Position numbers and translations under genes: made by a program. Below are positions 38,738-49,521 of a DNA stretch of 64,000 bases, one piece after another (position 1 is the stretch's first letter; every line of letters begins with the position of its first letter). This DNA comes from Plasmodium malariae (lineage: Eukaryota > Apicomplexa > Aconoidasida > Haemosporida > Plasmodiidae), in contig NC_041788.1 in the NCBI RefSeq assembly GCF_900090045.1, forward strand, positions 930,001 through 994,000, in the 5' to 3' direction. The notes under the pieces were generated by a model, which saw only the letters and a list, made by a program, of their open reading frames with translations, had not been told where the DNA came from and did not search any database.

Positions 38738-38967
38738 TTGAAAAACGATGGTATGTTCATTTCTCTCCGTATACCATTTTAAGTAACAAAAAAAAAAAAA
38801 AATAAAATAAAATAATAAATAAGTTAAAACAGATATCACATGATAGGTAAGCGATGAAAGAAGAGGTATGTTAAATGGATATACTCATTGTTCCCCTTCT
38901 TTCACTTCTTCTTTTCGTAGTTGTTGCTTCAAAACCCTCGAAGCATTAGCGCCACTTGCTGCACTCG

Positions 38968-41900
38968 CTATATACACAATGTGTTATCGCCCAGTTCATT
39001 TAATATACACGATGAAATATAATTCAAGTCGTTTTTCTTCTGGGTTGTTTTCTCTTCACTCGAAGATTTTCCTAATTTTGATAAGTCTCTTTTCAAGCGC
39101 AATTTGTTAAAGTCCACTTTTATGTTATTTAACCAATTTCTGACCATGTTAATATTTTTTTCATCTTCCAATAGTATTGAATGTCCCATATTATCTCTTC
39201 TGCCAACTCTCCCACACAAATGAATATATTCATTTACATTTTTTGGCTTATTACATAGTATAACAATGTCTAGGTTATTTATATGAAAACCCCGAATACT
39301 GTCAAAGGAGCTAATAATAATGGGAAATTTATTTATATATTTTTGTTTTTGTTCTTTTTCCACCTTCACATCCACTTCTGCTTCTGTTGTTGCTTCTTTT
39401 GATTCTATTACTTTTTTTACCTCCTTTTCTACCTCTTCATCCCTAGAAGCGATTTCTCTTAAATTTTTTATGTCTTCGTAACTTCTACACATTTTACTTA
39501 AATTCTTGTTGTTGTGCCGTAGGGATATTTGTAACTTCTCATGGAGTAAAACTGAGAAAACTTTTTTTTCGTTTAGGTATTTTTTTAGATCCATTAATGA
39601 GTAACCATTTTTAACTAAAATTAGAATTTTTTTATTTTTAAAATCTTCTATTATTTCATAAGCTTCCTTTATTTTACTGCTATATAATTGATCACTTACT
39701 ACATGATAAAAATGATATATACTGTTCGGTATTCTAACTTTTATAACATATTTTTGCAATGTATCTTCACTATTTATGTAATTATCAAAGTTGAATAGAT
39801 TAGCATTTTCTTTATCCCATTCTTTACCCTCCTTTTTATTGAAGCTGTTTTGCTCATGAGAACACATAGTGGAACAACTTTTCTCATGTATACTGTCACA
39901 GTGTGAGCCTTTTCCCAATTTGTTTATTTGTGCCTCCTCCTTAGGCTTTCCACAATTTTTGATCACTCCGTTATTCATTCTGTTACTTGGAGTGTCGCTC
40001 AGATTGCTATTCAGACTGTTACTCATATCGTTACTCATATCGTTACTCATATCATTACTCATATCGTTACTCATATCATTACTCATATTGTTACTCAGAT
40101 TGCTACTCATATTGTTACTCATATTATTACTCAGACTGTTACTCATATTATTACTCAGACTGTTACTCATATTGTTACTCAGACTGTTACTCATATTGTT
40201 ACTCAGATTGCTACTCAGATTGTTACTCAGATCGACACTTGTCATGTGCCTTGTTATGTCACTTGGCGTCGCACTATCCGTGTCACCGAATGCACCCGAT
40301 GAATAGTTCTTCTCCCTCAACACGTAAATTTTCTTTTTTTCATTGCCTCTGTTCAAACACAGAAGCTTACATATTCGTCTGTGTGTTTCCCTATTTAGAG
40401 TACTTGAACATCCAACAAAAACTGTATCTTTTCTATTCATATACATTAACGTTTCCAATATTAAATGTGCGTTTTTTCTTTTAATATTATTTTTCGTTCT
40501 TAATGATCTGCATCTCTTAACTGACGGAAACAACCTATCAATTTCATCAAAAAAAATATATTTAATACTTTGTAAAAAAGATTTTAACATACCCTTTTCT
40601 AGCTTTAAGATGTAATTTTTAAAGCACATAGGGGTTCCTACAAGAAAAGTAGAGTCCCTTAAAGTTTTCATTTCATCGAATATAATCGCGTCGCTTAGGT
40701 TTTCAATATTTTGGAAAATATGGCCCCCATCGCTATTACGGCTATTAGCGTTATTATTGATATTATTATTAATGTCATTACTATCACTATTACTGCTGTT
40801 ATAATTGTTGTTACTTATGTTGCTTATCTTACTGTTATTGCTGTCTGAGCTAGCCAACTTCATGTTTATTCCCAACTTGTGTCTTTTTATTTGTCCCACC
40901 TTTTTTTCACCATTAACACTGTTTTTTATGTTCTTAAACAAATTGGGGTTTACATTATCACCAATATCTTTGGTTATTGAAGGATCTATGTCTAATTTCC
41001 CTTTTTGCTCTTCGTTTTTTTTGTTTTTTATTATATCCCTCGTACTCTGTTTTTGCTTTGCTATCACCTCATCTTGCTTATCAATAAACAACTTAACAAT
41101 TTGTGCCTTTTTATTATTTATAAAGGATAGTATATTCTGAGCAATCTGTACACATAATTCTTTAGATGGGCATAAAATAAGAATTTTTTCCCCCTTTTTT
41201 AATACACTTTTAAATCTTCCTTCTAGTAATAAATCTTTGTTTTCTTTAATATCATAAATTTCCTCATACTTTTCACTAAATGATGTGTACTTAAGCTTAT
41301 TTGCATGCCCTCCTTTTTTCGCCTGTTTATTTAAGCCATATATGGTACTGCAATTATTATAGTTGATGTAGTTATAATAATTGCTGTGGCTATTATAGTT
41401 ACTATGGTTATAGCTGCTGTAGTCATGCTGGTCATCTGAGTTATTATTATAAAAATTTTTGTAATATGCACTGTTATACAAATATCTGTCTCTGTTAATA
41501 TCTTCGTCAAAAACAAATTCACAATTGTAAAAAAATTTTAAAATAAAATAAAATAAACAAATAGTTGTTTTTCCACTAGATGTCTTTGCATGCATAAGAA
41601 CATTATTATTCCGTTCGAGGAGGTAGATAAAATTTTTTTGTAAATTACTCAAGGATTTGATTTCTTTTACACTACTATTATTTTTAAAATTGCCTTTTAT
41701 ATAACTTACTTTATTCTCATCGTTTGAAGTACCCTTTTCAATAAAAACAACAGTCTTCTTATTTTTATTTCCTTGTTGTTCATACTTTTTCTTTAAATAA
41801 TAAATGTTATGGATATTTTTATCATCACTGTTTCGTAAAAAATTCTGCGCTTTGACAGAAGGTACTACTTTTCTAATAAAAGAGAAATGTGTATTTTCCT

Positions 41901-42048
41901 TTGTCCTCATACATTTTTTCGCTAATAAAATATTTTTTAAATAAATGAAGAAAATTATATATCTGTAGAGGGAACACCTCTTACTGCTGTTCAAATTAAA
42001 TATAAAACATTTCAACAAAAAAATATATTCAATTACATAATTTTCCAT
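38968..42048 (-). CDS. DEAD-box RNA helicase, probably organelle-targeted
   Basis: About 1,026 residues from the preferred Met at 42048 (MENYVIEYIFLLKC); the frame is open for 38 more codons upstream, but these are a repetitive HIPVHI stretch. Helicase motifs in order: Q-like NLQKNFI, motif I AKTSSGKTT, Ia PSKELCVQIAQ, GTP, motif II DEID, motif III as SST, then IIISSFDSIRGFHI (V) and HLCGRVGR (VI). The enzyme would unwind or remodel RNA using ATP. The hydrophobic, basic N terminus suggests import into an organelle. Between the motifs are large Asn/Ser insertions, including a 12-bp repeat block (about 40010-40225) encoding SNNMSNSL-like units. Motif III differs from the usual SAT, and DEID replaces DEAD. 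The start is 195 bases from a divergent small gene. Confidence 0.88.
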   Translation of the reverse strand: MENYVIEYIFLLKCFIFNLNSSKRCSLYRYIIFFIYLKNILLAKKCMRTKENTHFSFIRKVVPSVKAQNFLRNSDDKNIHNIYYLKKKYEQQGNKNKKTVVFIEKGTSNDENKVSYIKGNFKNNSSVKEIKSLSNLQKNFIYLLERNNNVLMHAKTSSGKTTICLFYFILKFFYNCEFVFDEDINRDRYLYNSAYYKNFYNNNSDDQHDYSSYNHSNYNSHSNYYNYINYNNCSTIYGLNKQAKKGGHANKLKYTSFSEKYEEIYDIKENKDLLLEGRFKSVLKKGEKILILCPSKELCVQIAQNILSFINNKKAQIVKLFIDKQDEVIAKQKQSTRDIIKNKKNEEQKGKLDIDPSITKDIGDNVNPNLFKNIKNSVNGEKKVGQIKRHKLGINMKLASSDSNNSKISNISNNNYNSSNSDSNDINNNINNNANSRNSDGGHIFQNIENLSDAIIFDEMKTLRDSTFLVGTPMCFKNYILKLEKGMLKSFLQSIKYIFFDEIDRLFPSVKRCRSLRTKNNIKRKNAHLILETLMYMNRKDTVFVGCSSTLNRETHRRICKLLCLNRGNEKKKIYVLREKNYSSGAFGDTDSATPSDITRHMTSVDLSNNLSSNLSNNMSNSLSNNMSNSLSNNMSNSLSNNMSNNMSSNLSNNMSNDMSNDMSNDMSNDMSNDMSNSLNSNLSDTPSNRMNNGVIKNCGKPKEEAQINKLGKGSHCDSIHEKSCSTMCSHEQNSFNKKEGKEWDKENANLFNFDNYINSEDTLQKYVIKVRIPNSIYHFYHVVSDQLYSSKIKEAYEIIEDFKNKKILILVKNGYSLMDLKKYLNEKKVFSVLLHEKLQISLRHNNKNLSKMCRSYEDIKNLREIASRDEEVEKEVKKVIESKEATTEAEVDVKVEKEQKQKYINKFPIIISSFDSIRGFHINNLDIVILCNKPKNVNEYIHLCGRVGRRDNMGHSILLEDEKNINMVRNWLNNIKVDFNKLRLKRDLSKLGKSSSEEKTTQKKNDLNYISSCILNELGDNTLCI
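40010..40225 (-). repeat. 12-bp coding repeat inside the helicase
   Basis: Units of ACTCATATCGTT and variants (ACTCAGACTGTT, ACTCATATTGTT) repeated about eighteen times. On the coding strand it gives SNDM/SNNM/SNSL tetrapeptides between the two RecA-like domains. It is open in all plus-strand frames, producing spurious ORFs. Confidence 0.9.
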
Positions 42049-42242
42049 AAAACTGTATATAGTAATATATATGTAAGTATATATATATTCAGGTATATGT
42101 ACCGGTATGCGTGCAGTTATATGTACAGGTATATGTACACGTATATGCAATTGTATATGCATATGTTTACAATTAGCGCAACAAATGTTTTATTTAAGCT
42201 TTACTACAGCTTATCCATTTTTCGTTTAATATTGTAGTAATA

Positions 42243-42464
42243 ATGCAAAATTTCATAATTTATTTAATTCACTTATTGCAATACAGCAAGCATACTAATG
42301 TTGTGGATTATGTTTCTACAATGTATGAAAAATTTATAAAAATGGTGCGTAAAACGATGAATCGGTTTGCTTATCTGCGGGGAGAAGCCGCATATGCATT
42401 GTATATATTTTGCAAAGCGGCAGAGAAATTTAATGAAAATGCTTATATTCACACCGCTAAATAG
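42243..42464 (+). CDS. Possible small basic protein, 73 residues
   Basis: A single open frame starting MQNFIIYLIHLLQYSKHTN and ending ENAYIHTAK. The middle (VVDYVSTMYEKFIKMVRK and NRFAYLRGEAAYALYIFCKA) has balanced charge and higher G+C than its surroundings, as expected of coding DNA. A short amphipathic N terminus could be a mitochondrial signal. A small hairpin (TGCGG ... CCGCA, about 42376-42392) lies within it, so a structured RNA is an alternative. No family recognised. The opposite strand is also open but less protein-like. Confidence 0.45.
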   Translation: MQNFIIYLIHLLQYSKHTNVVDYVSTMYEKFIKMVRKTMNRFAYLRGEAAYALYIFCKAAEKFNENAYIHTAK

Positions 42465-42882
42465 ATTTAAAAAAAAAAAAAAAATGACATAAAAAAAGGG
42501 GCATAAAAAAAAGGGACTTAAAAGAGGGCATGAAAAAAGTGTTTGCCTCTTGCAATTTCGAACAATAAAGAAGCCTAAAAACGTACAGGCATCCTCCAAT
42601 CTGCAAATACATATATATTTATATATGTGTGTATATATGCATAATTTTTGATCAAATTTTATGCAAAATATAATGCAAAAATACACAATACAATTATTTA
42701 TTTTTGTTTCTATACGCACACACATGTATTAATAAACATTTAAAACAAGCTTCGTCTTTAGTAGGATTTTATAATTTTCTTTTTAAACTACTGCAAGTCA
42801 GTGTTCTACAAATTCTGGTGTTGTATCAGCTATTTAGCTTCAAGCTAATGCATTCTTTTCTTAAATGTTATGGTATTTGTTT

Positions 42883-43137
42883 TTATGTAAGCCCTAAGAA
42901 TGCATAATAAATATTTATTAAAACGTTGCGTCCTGGCGGATTAAACTTATTTGAATAATTTATATTTTTTTCTTTTTTTGTCCATCTCGTTTCTTCGTTC
43001 TCGTTTCTTCGTTCTCGTTTCTTCGTTCTCACTTCTTCGTTCTCACTTCTTCGTTCTCGCTTTTTCGTTCTCGCTTCTTCGTTCTTGCTTTTTCGTTCAT
43101 TTTTCTTTTCTCTCCTTTCTTCGTGCTCCTTCCCCAT
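42883..43137 (-). CDS. Repeat-derived ORF with a possible conserved tail, uncertain
   Basis: An 84-codon frame. Residues 1-58 are a 14-residue repeat (TKKRERRSENEEVR type) created by a 14-bp DNA repeat; the tail reads NPPGRNVLINIYYAFLGLT. The tail looks more like real protein than the rest, but no partner exon was found. Confidence 0.25.
   Translation of the reverse strand: MGKEHEERREKKNERKSKNEEARTKKRERRSENEEVRTKKRERRNENEETRWTKKEKNINYSNKFNPPGRNVLINIYYAFLGLT
42984..43108. repeat. 14-bp tandem repeat
   Basis: About eight to nine copies of GTTTCTTCGTTCTC with ACTT and GCTT variants. Because 14 is not a multiple of three, three copies make one 14-residue peptide period in every frame. Confidence 0.9.
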
Positions 43138-43212
43138 TTATCTTATTTTTTTTCGCATAAGGCACTTGCGTCATTCGTATTCCATCCCATGTATTATCCT
43201 TTTTTTCCCCCT

Positions 43213-43617
43213 TTAAAGGTCCGATTTAACCTGTTGTAGGTACTGCTTAAAAGATGAAATTCTGTTTTTATTTGCAGTAACTATTTCTTCGTTCATACAT
43301 ATTTGACTATTTATTTTTTGTATGTAAGCCTCTGATGAACTTAGCAACTTACTTCGAAATTTCCATTGTAACTGTATTTTCCTTAAATCCGTCCGTAAAA
43401 GGTGCACATTCTCTTTTAAATTATCACTTTCCTTTTTCAATATTTGCGTTATATCTTCCTTATTTCTTAGCTGATCTCTAAATATTTCAAAATACTGCAA
43501 TATATTATGAGTTTCCTTATGAGCAAACTGTTTTATTTCTTCATTTAAGTACTTCCACTGCTCATTGCTTAAATGCGTTAATGTAAAAGAGGAAAAATCC
43601 TCTTTTTTTTTACTAGC

Positions 43618-43659
<42 letters not shown>

Positions 43660-46600
43660 TAAAATTAGGTAGCTAGCTAAAATGGGGGCGAAAAAAGAAT
43701 ATATAAAAAGAAAACGTATTAAAACTAATTGAGGTAATACAAGAAATAAAAAATAAAATGTATTGCATTTTAGATATATTTCCATATTAACTAAACCTAA
43801 TAAAAGTACAACAGAATACATAAGCTGTTGACATATGGTCAAATCGTTAAAGCCATCAATACCATAAAAAAAATAATGAAACATAAAAAAATTAAGGTAA
43901 ATAAATAATAACATGAAGAAGCATTTCCTTATTTGCTTTTTATTAAAACACAATGCTTCATATAGCTTCTCCCTTTTAATGTATTTAGACAAAAAAATAA
44001 ACATGTTGATTGTGATTAAAAAGGTGAACAAATAAAAAATATTTGTAAAATGTGAAAAAAGGTAAAATAAATTTATGTATACATTAAAATAGCTGCCAAA
44101 ATCATTTGAATAAAATTCAATCATGTTGATATATATAGAAACAACAAACCACAACACAACAATAATAAAATGTGCAGCAAAAATGAGTAAGTTTAAAATG
44201 TCGTATTCGCAAATATACGTCAGATAAATTTTCATTTTAAACAATAAGCTAATACGAGAAGACTTTTCCGTTTTGTTGTTCATATGAATATTACCATAAT
44301 TTCCGTAAAAACCGTAATTTGTGCTATCGAAGTTATTTGCAGCTAAGTAGTTACTTGTAGACACGTAGTTATTAACATAATTGTGAGAGTTAATATTATT
44401 TACGTTCTCCAAATTTTGCAGTTCACCCATGTTACTGTTTAACTTGTTACTTTGCCATTTGTTCATTGGTAAATGGACAAAATTCTTACTTAAAACTGAA
44501 AGAAATATATTATAAAAATCCCTAAAATTTGTAATAAGATATATATATATGACTATAAATAAAGAGAACAGTATGGTGATAAATAGTAGATTAATTACTA
44601 CACCTTTAAAATAAGAAATATTAAAAGACTTAAAAAATAAATGACCAAAATATATATTTTTCGATATATATCCACTTGACGTAAAAACAAAATGTATGGT
44701 AACTAAGACACTATGAAGATCATTCTTATCGAATAAAATAAAAGAAATTTCAATTCTTTCAACTGAATTATTAATTAGTAACGCTATATCGTCTAATTTG
44801 CTTTGTAATATTAATCTTTCGTTCTTTATATTTATATAACAATTTTTCCTCGCTCTATCACATATAAGAGCATTATTTGAAGAATTGATTTTCTCTCTAA
44901 ATGTAATATTAACTTTTATTTCTTCACCCCGAATACTAAATATGTCCATCCACTTAAACGTTTCATAATTATGAACGTCATTTCCAACAGCAGTTGGACT
45001 ATTTTGCAAAAACGAAATAAAAGAATTATTTAACCATTTAATAACATCACTTTTATTCTTTATTTCATTAAAATTAAAATTTCCTTTTTTAATATTAACA
45101 TTTATATTTTTTCTTAAATGATGAAATATCATTTTCGTATATATACTACTTCTAGGTGAGGAATCTATATTTTCCAATTGATATTTCAATAAATTATCGC
45201 TTTCTCTTATTTTTTTATAATCATTAATAAGGAATAACATAATAAAGATCAATAAAGTTGTGTATACAAATATAGAAAATATTATTCCCACACTTTTTTT
45301 TTTATGGTTATTATATATTCTTAAAATAAGTTTTTTTTTTTTAAAGGAAAGAGGTAAAAAGTCATTCAAGTTTAAAAATTTATTGAAAATTTTTTCTATG
45401 CGAAATAAGGCCTTTTTTTTTTCTTTTTTTTCATTATTATTTTTTTCCTTTTCCACATTCCTTATATCTTCATTTCCATTTGACTTTTCACATATATCTA
45501 AAATATCATTGTAACATAAATCCTTGTTGTCTAACTCGTCCGGATCTACTTCATAAACATTTGACTCGTTCGAAATGTTCAAATCATCTGAGTTATATAA
45601 CGAGTGCACACCACCACTTATACTGCTGTTACTGCCGCTACTTCTGCTACTTCTGCTACCACTACCATTGCTTACCATTTCTCCAGTGTATTTTTGCGTA
45701 TTATCACTTCTGTCTTTTTCATATTGTTCGTCTATCTGTTCATGCGAATGTACAATTAATTCCGTTGAATTGAGTCTACTTGTTTTTTTTTTTTTTTCTT
45801 CTGTGGAACATTCTCTTACGAATGATTTTCCTTTCCGAACTTTACCTTCGTCATATATGGTATCATCATCCTGTCCGCTTTCAATTTTATTTCCTTTATT
45901 TTTTTTGTATTTATTATTATGTCTTAATAATTTAGTGCCGTATTGATATATAAATGCATCATAAATTTTTTGATTTCTTTTAATGAACGATTTAATAGCC
46001 AGAAAAAATATAAAAGAAAAGCTTACAGTGACAATAAAAAAAAGAGCAGGAATCGAATAAAAATAGGATAATGTTGTTTCTTCACTAACAATGGACGAAA
46101 TATTAAATCCTTGGAAATTTGCAAATATAATACATACATTAAAAATAAAAACATAAAGCATACTAGAGTTCACATTTTCTGAAATATGAAAAAGTTTATA
46201 GCTAAAAAGAGAAAATATAGCTAAGCATCCTAATATTATAGCTATAATGATGAAAAAAGGATATAAAAAATCTTTTTTGATATTTTTCTCAACGTTGCTA
46301 TATTTTTTTATTAACAGTCCAAAACGCTTTAAGAAGACGAAACACGACAATGTAAACGTTACTATTGTTATACTAATCAAAATATTTTTTATTAATTCGA
46401 TAATGGAAATAGTAAAATTCACTTCTTGTAATAAATCTGCAACTGCTTTTACGTCCCCTAGAGAATGTAATGCATGCATTTTGTGTTTTCCCTCTTCGTA
46501 ACTGGCCAGCTTAGGAAGCATTGAATGGCACAAACAATAAATGAGTAAGAATGTCAAATTTGAAAGGAAACAAACTGAAAAAAACAGGTGTATGAAAAAA

Positions 46601-46783
46601 TAAAAAAAAGTTATTAAGCAGATAAGGATGTAACTTCCTATGCAGTTATGTAGATATGCCATTATGTAGATACACGACTAAGGTGATCGGTTTGACAACT
46701 AAATCCCACGGTCCCATTATCACAAAATGAACGATTTAAGTGCAAGCATGTGTATATGCCCACATGTACGAATATACATACCC

Positions 46784-46816
<33 letters not shown>

Positions 46817-47998
46817 TGTATGTATGTATGTATGTATGTATGCATATACATTGCTCAAATCCCCTGCGCGAAGATGGAGGAAGCGCAGTCAGTATATTGC
46901 CGAATTACCGATGAGGAAAAACTGGATATAGTAAGATTTCACGTACAGCTTAAAACCCACCATTGCAAGTTTTCGGATATTTGTTAAAACATATATAAAA
47001 AAAATAAGAAGAAATATAGCTAAGGAAAGGATAAAATAAATACTGAACTGATTATATGATGCAGCCATTGTTACTATTTCCTTATACGTTTTCGCATTAG
47101 GCAAAAAGGCAAATTTTAAAACATTATATGAGATCATATTTAATACAGGATTAAATAATAAAAAGTCTAATGCCACAGAAGATACATTATAATTTGTTAA
47201 TATAATAGCTGGTATAAAGTAAGGAAAATCAGCTGAGTATATATTAGTACCTTGAGAAAGTTGTTCTTGAATTTTATCATAATCCTTTTCACATATTATT
47301 TGATATAATCCTCCTATTTTTTTATATGATTTCTCATATGAAAATAAATAATTCCATTTTTTATCAAAATAAAGAGAATTAACATTTCTTGCGTCTTCTA
47401 TATCATTTGAAAATATACTGTCTGGATATATTTCATATATTTTTTTATATTTATATATATTCCTTAATATATCCTCCCCATTTTTTTTATATAATCTCAT
47501 AGTTATTCTCCAGCAATTTCCAAATAAAATATTGCTGTTCAGAAAATTTGGATAAGACACTTTTTCAGTGAATGTATTTTTTACCCATGAGGACAGTTCA
47601 AATTTACTGTGTATATTTTTGAACAGTGTATAATCCTTCTCTCTCGTTGCATAAGAAAAATCATTATTTATTTTTTTTATCTCATCACTTAAAGATTTAT
47701 AAAATGATTCAGAATATGTCTTCGATTCGTTTATGTTGTTATATATATAGTTTTGAAAATTTTTTGTATTTACTATACTATTTGAGGTATAAAGAACAAT
47801 AAAAAAAAAAATTATTACAATTAAATCAATATTTATTTTAATTAATCTTTTTCCATTTTTTATTTTTTCTGACAATAAAGCTAGCTCCACAGACACTTTT
47901 TCCTTTTCTTCCACTGTATATTTAAACAAAATATTTGCATATACCTTTAAATATCTTAAACCGTCTTCATTGTATATCTTTTTTTTATCACTTATCAT
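43213..47998 (-). CDS. Two-repeat polycystin/TRPP-like cation channel, two exons
   Basis: Exons 47998-46909 and 46574-43213 join in phase 1 (ATCG|GTAATT ... TTTTTTTCAG|TTTGTT) to give 1,483 residues. Unit one: S1 about 57-72, a luminal polycystin domain about 80-305 with LSSWVKNTF and ALDFLLFNPVLNMISYNVLK, S2 about 315-340, and S3 spanning the exon joint. It continues to S6 at about 562, with pore loop ANFQGFNISS near 515-525. After an acidic, Ser/Asn-rich linker, unit two repeats the plan: S1 about 791-813, a second polycystin-like domain with SVERIEISFILFDKND, S2 about 1022-1045, S3-S5, pore loop LGLVNMEI near 1289-1296 and S6 to about 1336. A 37-base A run encodes poly-Lys just after it. 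The tail (about 1355-1483) is a coiled coil. Family assignment rests on the domain order and on motifs shared with PKD2; both filters lack the usual acidic residue. Calcium-permeable function is inferred only. Confidence 0.78.
46786..46842. repeat. (TATG)n microsatellite in the polycystin-like gene intron
   Basis: About fourteen perfect TATG units inside the 334-base intron 46575-46908. Confidence 0.95.
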
Positions 47999-48527
47999 TT
48001 TTGAGCTTCTTGATCGTGTGAACTATTTCTCTCATTTTACCTGCACGCGTGCATACTTAATCTGTACAAGCGTTTGCCTATTTATTTGTATGAAAACATA
48101 AACGTGCATATGCATAAGCATATGCGCACGTACATATATACACATCCACACATATACGCACATATGCACACACTAGTTGATCAATTAATATTCTCTGTTA
48201 ACCCTCATGCAAATAACACTATTAATTCTTTCTTACCACAGAAAATTTTTTAGCATTTCGGCACGGTTCGTCCGTGTCTAGTACATTGGCATTTTGCCTT
48301 TCCCCTCAAATTGCGCATTACTGCTGTGCTACACATACGTAGATAGCCTGCGCAAATACATATACATATATAAGAAACACTTGTGTATTTTATTTTTTTT
48401 TTTTATTATAACTTGGTCATAATGATCAGAGGTGGCAATTAACACTCCTGCTTACCTGTGTTAACATGTTCTATTTTGAATACGCGTTTTACTTTACTCT
48501 TTTTAACTATTTTTAAAATAGTCCAAT

Positions 48528-48945
48528 ATGTTCATGTATATTTTTGCCAATAAGAAAAATAACAGTGAATTTATGATTTTACTAATGTATGGTTATTTGT
48601 GCCTTTGGGCATTCGGAGATGCATTTAGTGTAAGTCCTTATAAATATGTATACATAATATATGCATATATATATGCATTTATACATATATATAAATTCAA
48701 ACATATATATATGGGCAAACATAGATAAGTTTAGCTCTTGCAATTTCTGCCCCTACAAAAAAACACGAAGGCATACTAGCATAAATTAAAATTAGCCAAC
48801 ACTAATTATATAATTAATTTTTAACAAAATAACAAATTATGTTTAAAAATCTGAAATTAAAAATATTCTGGGAGATTTAACCTAATTTTTTATTCTTTCA
48901 TGTATGCACGTTTTTGCATAAAAACATGCCCACTTTTGAAGATAC

Positions 48946-48977
<32 letters not shown>

Positions 48978-49182
48978 GCAAATAATTCGCTTTATAACAT
49001 ATGCATTGTAATTTTAAAGAACATTTCATCTTGTATTATTTTCTTTTTATATAAACATGGTTCACCCTTCAAAATATATTTAAACTCATCACATGGTCTA
49101 CTTCGCAATTTTTTCATTACAGGGGAAGTATAATTTGAACGAGGACGACAAAGTAAAAATAAACGAAAAAAAAAAAAAATAA
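48528..49182 (+). CDS. Possible small two-exon membrane protein, 53 residues
   Basis: Exon 48528-48629 reads MFMYIFANKKNNSEF then a hydrophobic helix (MILLMYGYLCLWAFGDAF) and ends at a strong GTAAGT donor in phase 0. Exon 49123-49182 follows TTTTTTCATTACAG and reads GKYNLNEDDKVKINEKKKK then TAA. Phase and signals agree. One predicted membrane helix with a Lys-rich tail; no family recognised. It is convergent with the CLU gene and divergent from the polycystin-like gene. Confidence 0.45.
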
Positions 49183-49248
49183 TACAAAACAAAACAACGA
49201 AGCAAAACAGAACAGAACAGAACAGAACTAAATAATAGATCAAAACTA

Positions 49249-49521
49249 CTAGTACACTACAAATAACTTCAAAAATGTTTTAAAAAATACTAACCATTTA
49301 ATTTTATTCGAATATTTATCATTATCATTTCCATTATTATTATTTTTATTATATTTTATTTTTGTTGGTTCTTTTAAAAAGTTTTCCTTTATTAATACAT
49401 AACTTGTCCCTTCTTGCCTGTTCGAGGTCGCTTCGTGCCTTTCTTCATTCTGCTGTGTGCGATTTTGATCTTTATTTTTTAAGCCACGACTAGAATTTTT
49501 ATTTTGCTTTGTTAAACGCAC
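49249..49521 (-). other. Coding-like frame that may be an alternative 3' end of the CLU gene
   Basis: Reads RLTKQNKNSSRGLKNKDQNR and on to YNKNNNNGNDNDKYSNKIK, clearly coding in composition, but has no ATG. It can be reached by an intron: donor GCGC|GTAATA at about 49640, acceptor TTTCCCCAG at about 49522, both phase 1. It can also be reached by one lost base near 49510. If spliced, the CLU tail would end at 49249 instead of 49499. Confidence 0.4.

Noticed and set aside
42049..42162. Upstream 38-codon extension of the helicase (HIPVHI repeats)
   Set aside because: Translation of a GTATATGTAC-type repeat; Met at 42048 begins normal sequence.
42273..42725. Minus-strand 150-codon ORF rich in Ile, Phe and Cys
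   Set aside because: Composition matches translated AT-rich DNA and it is antisense to the more protein-like ORF 42243-42464.
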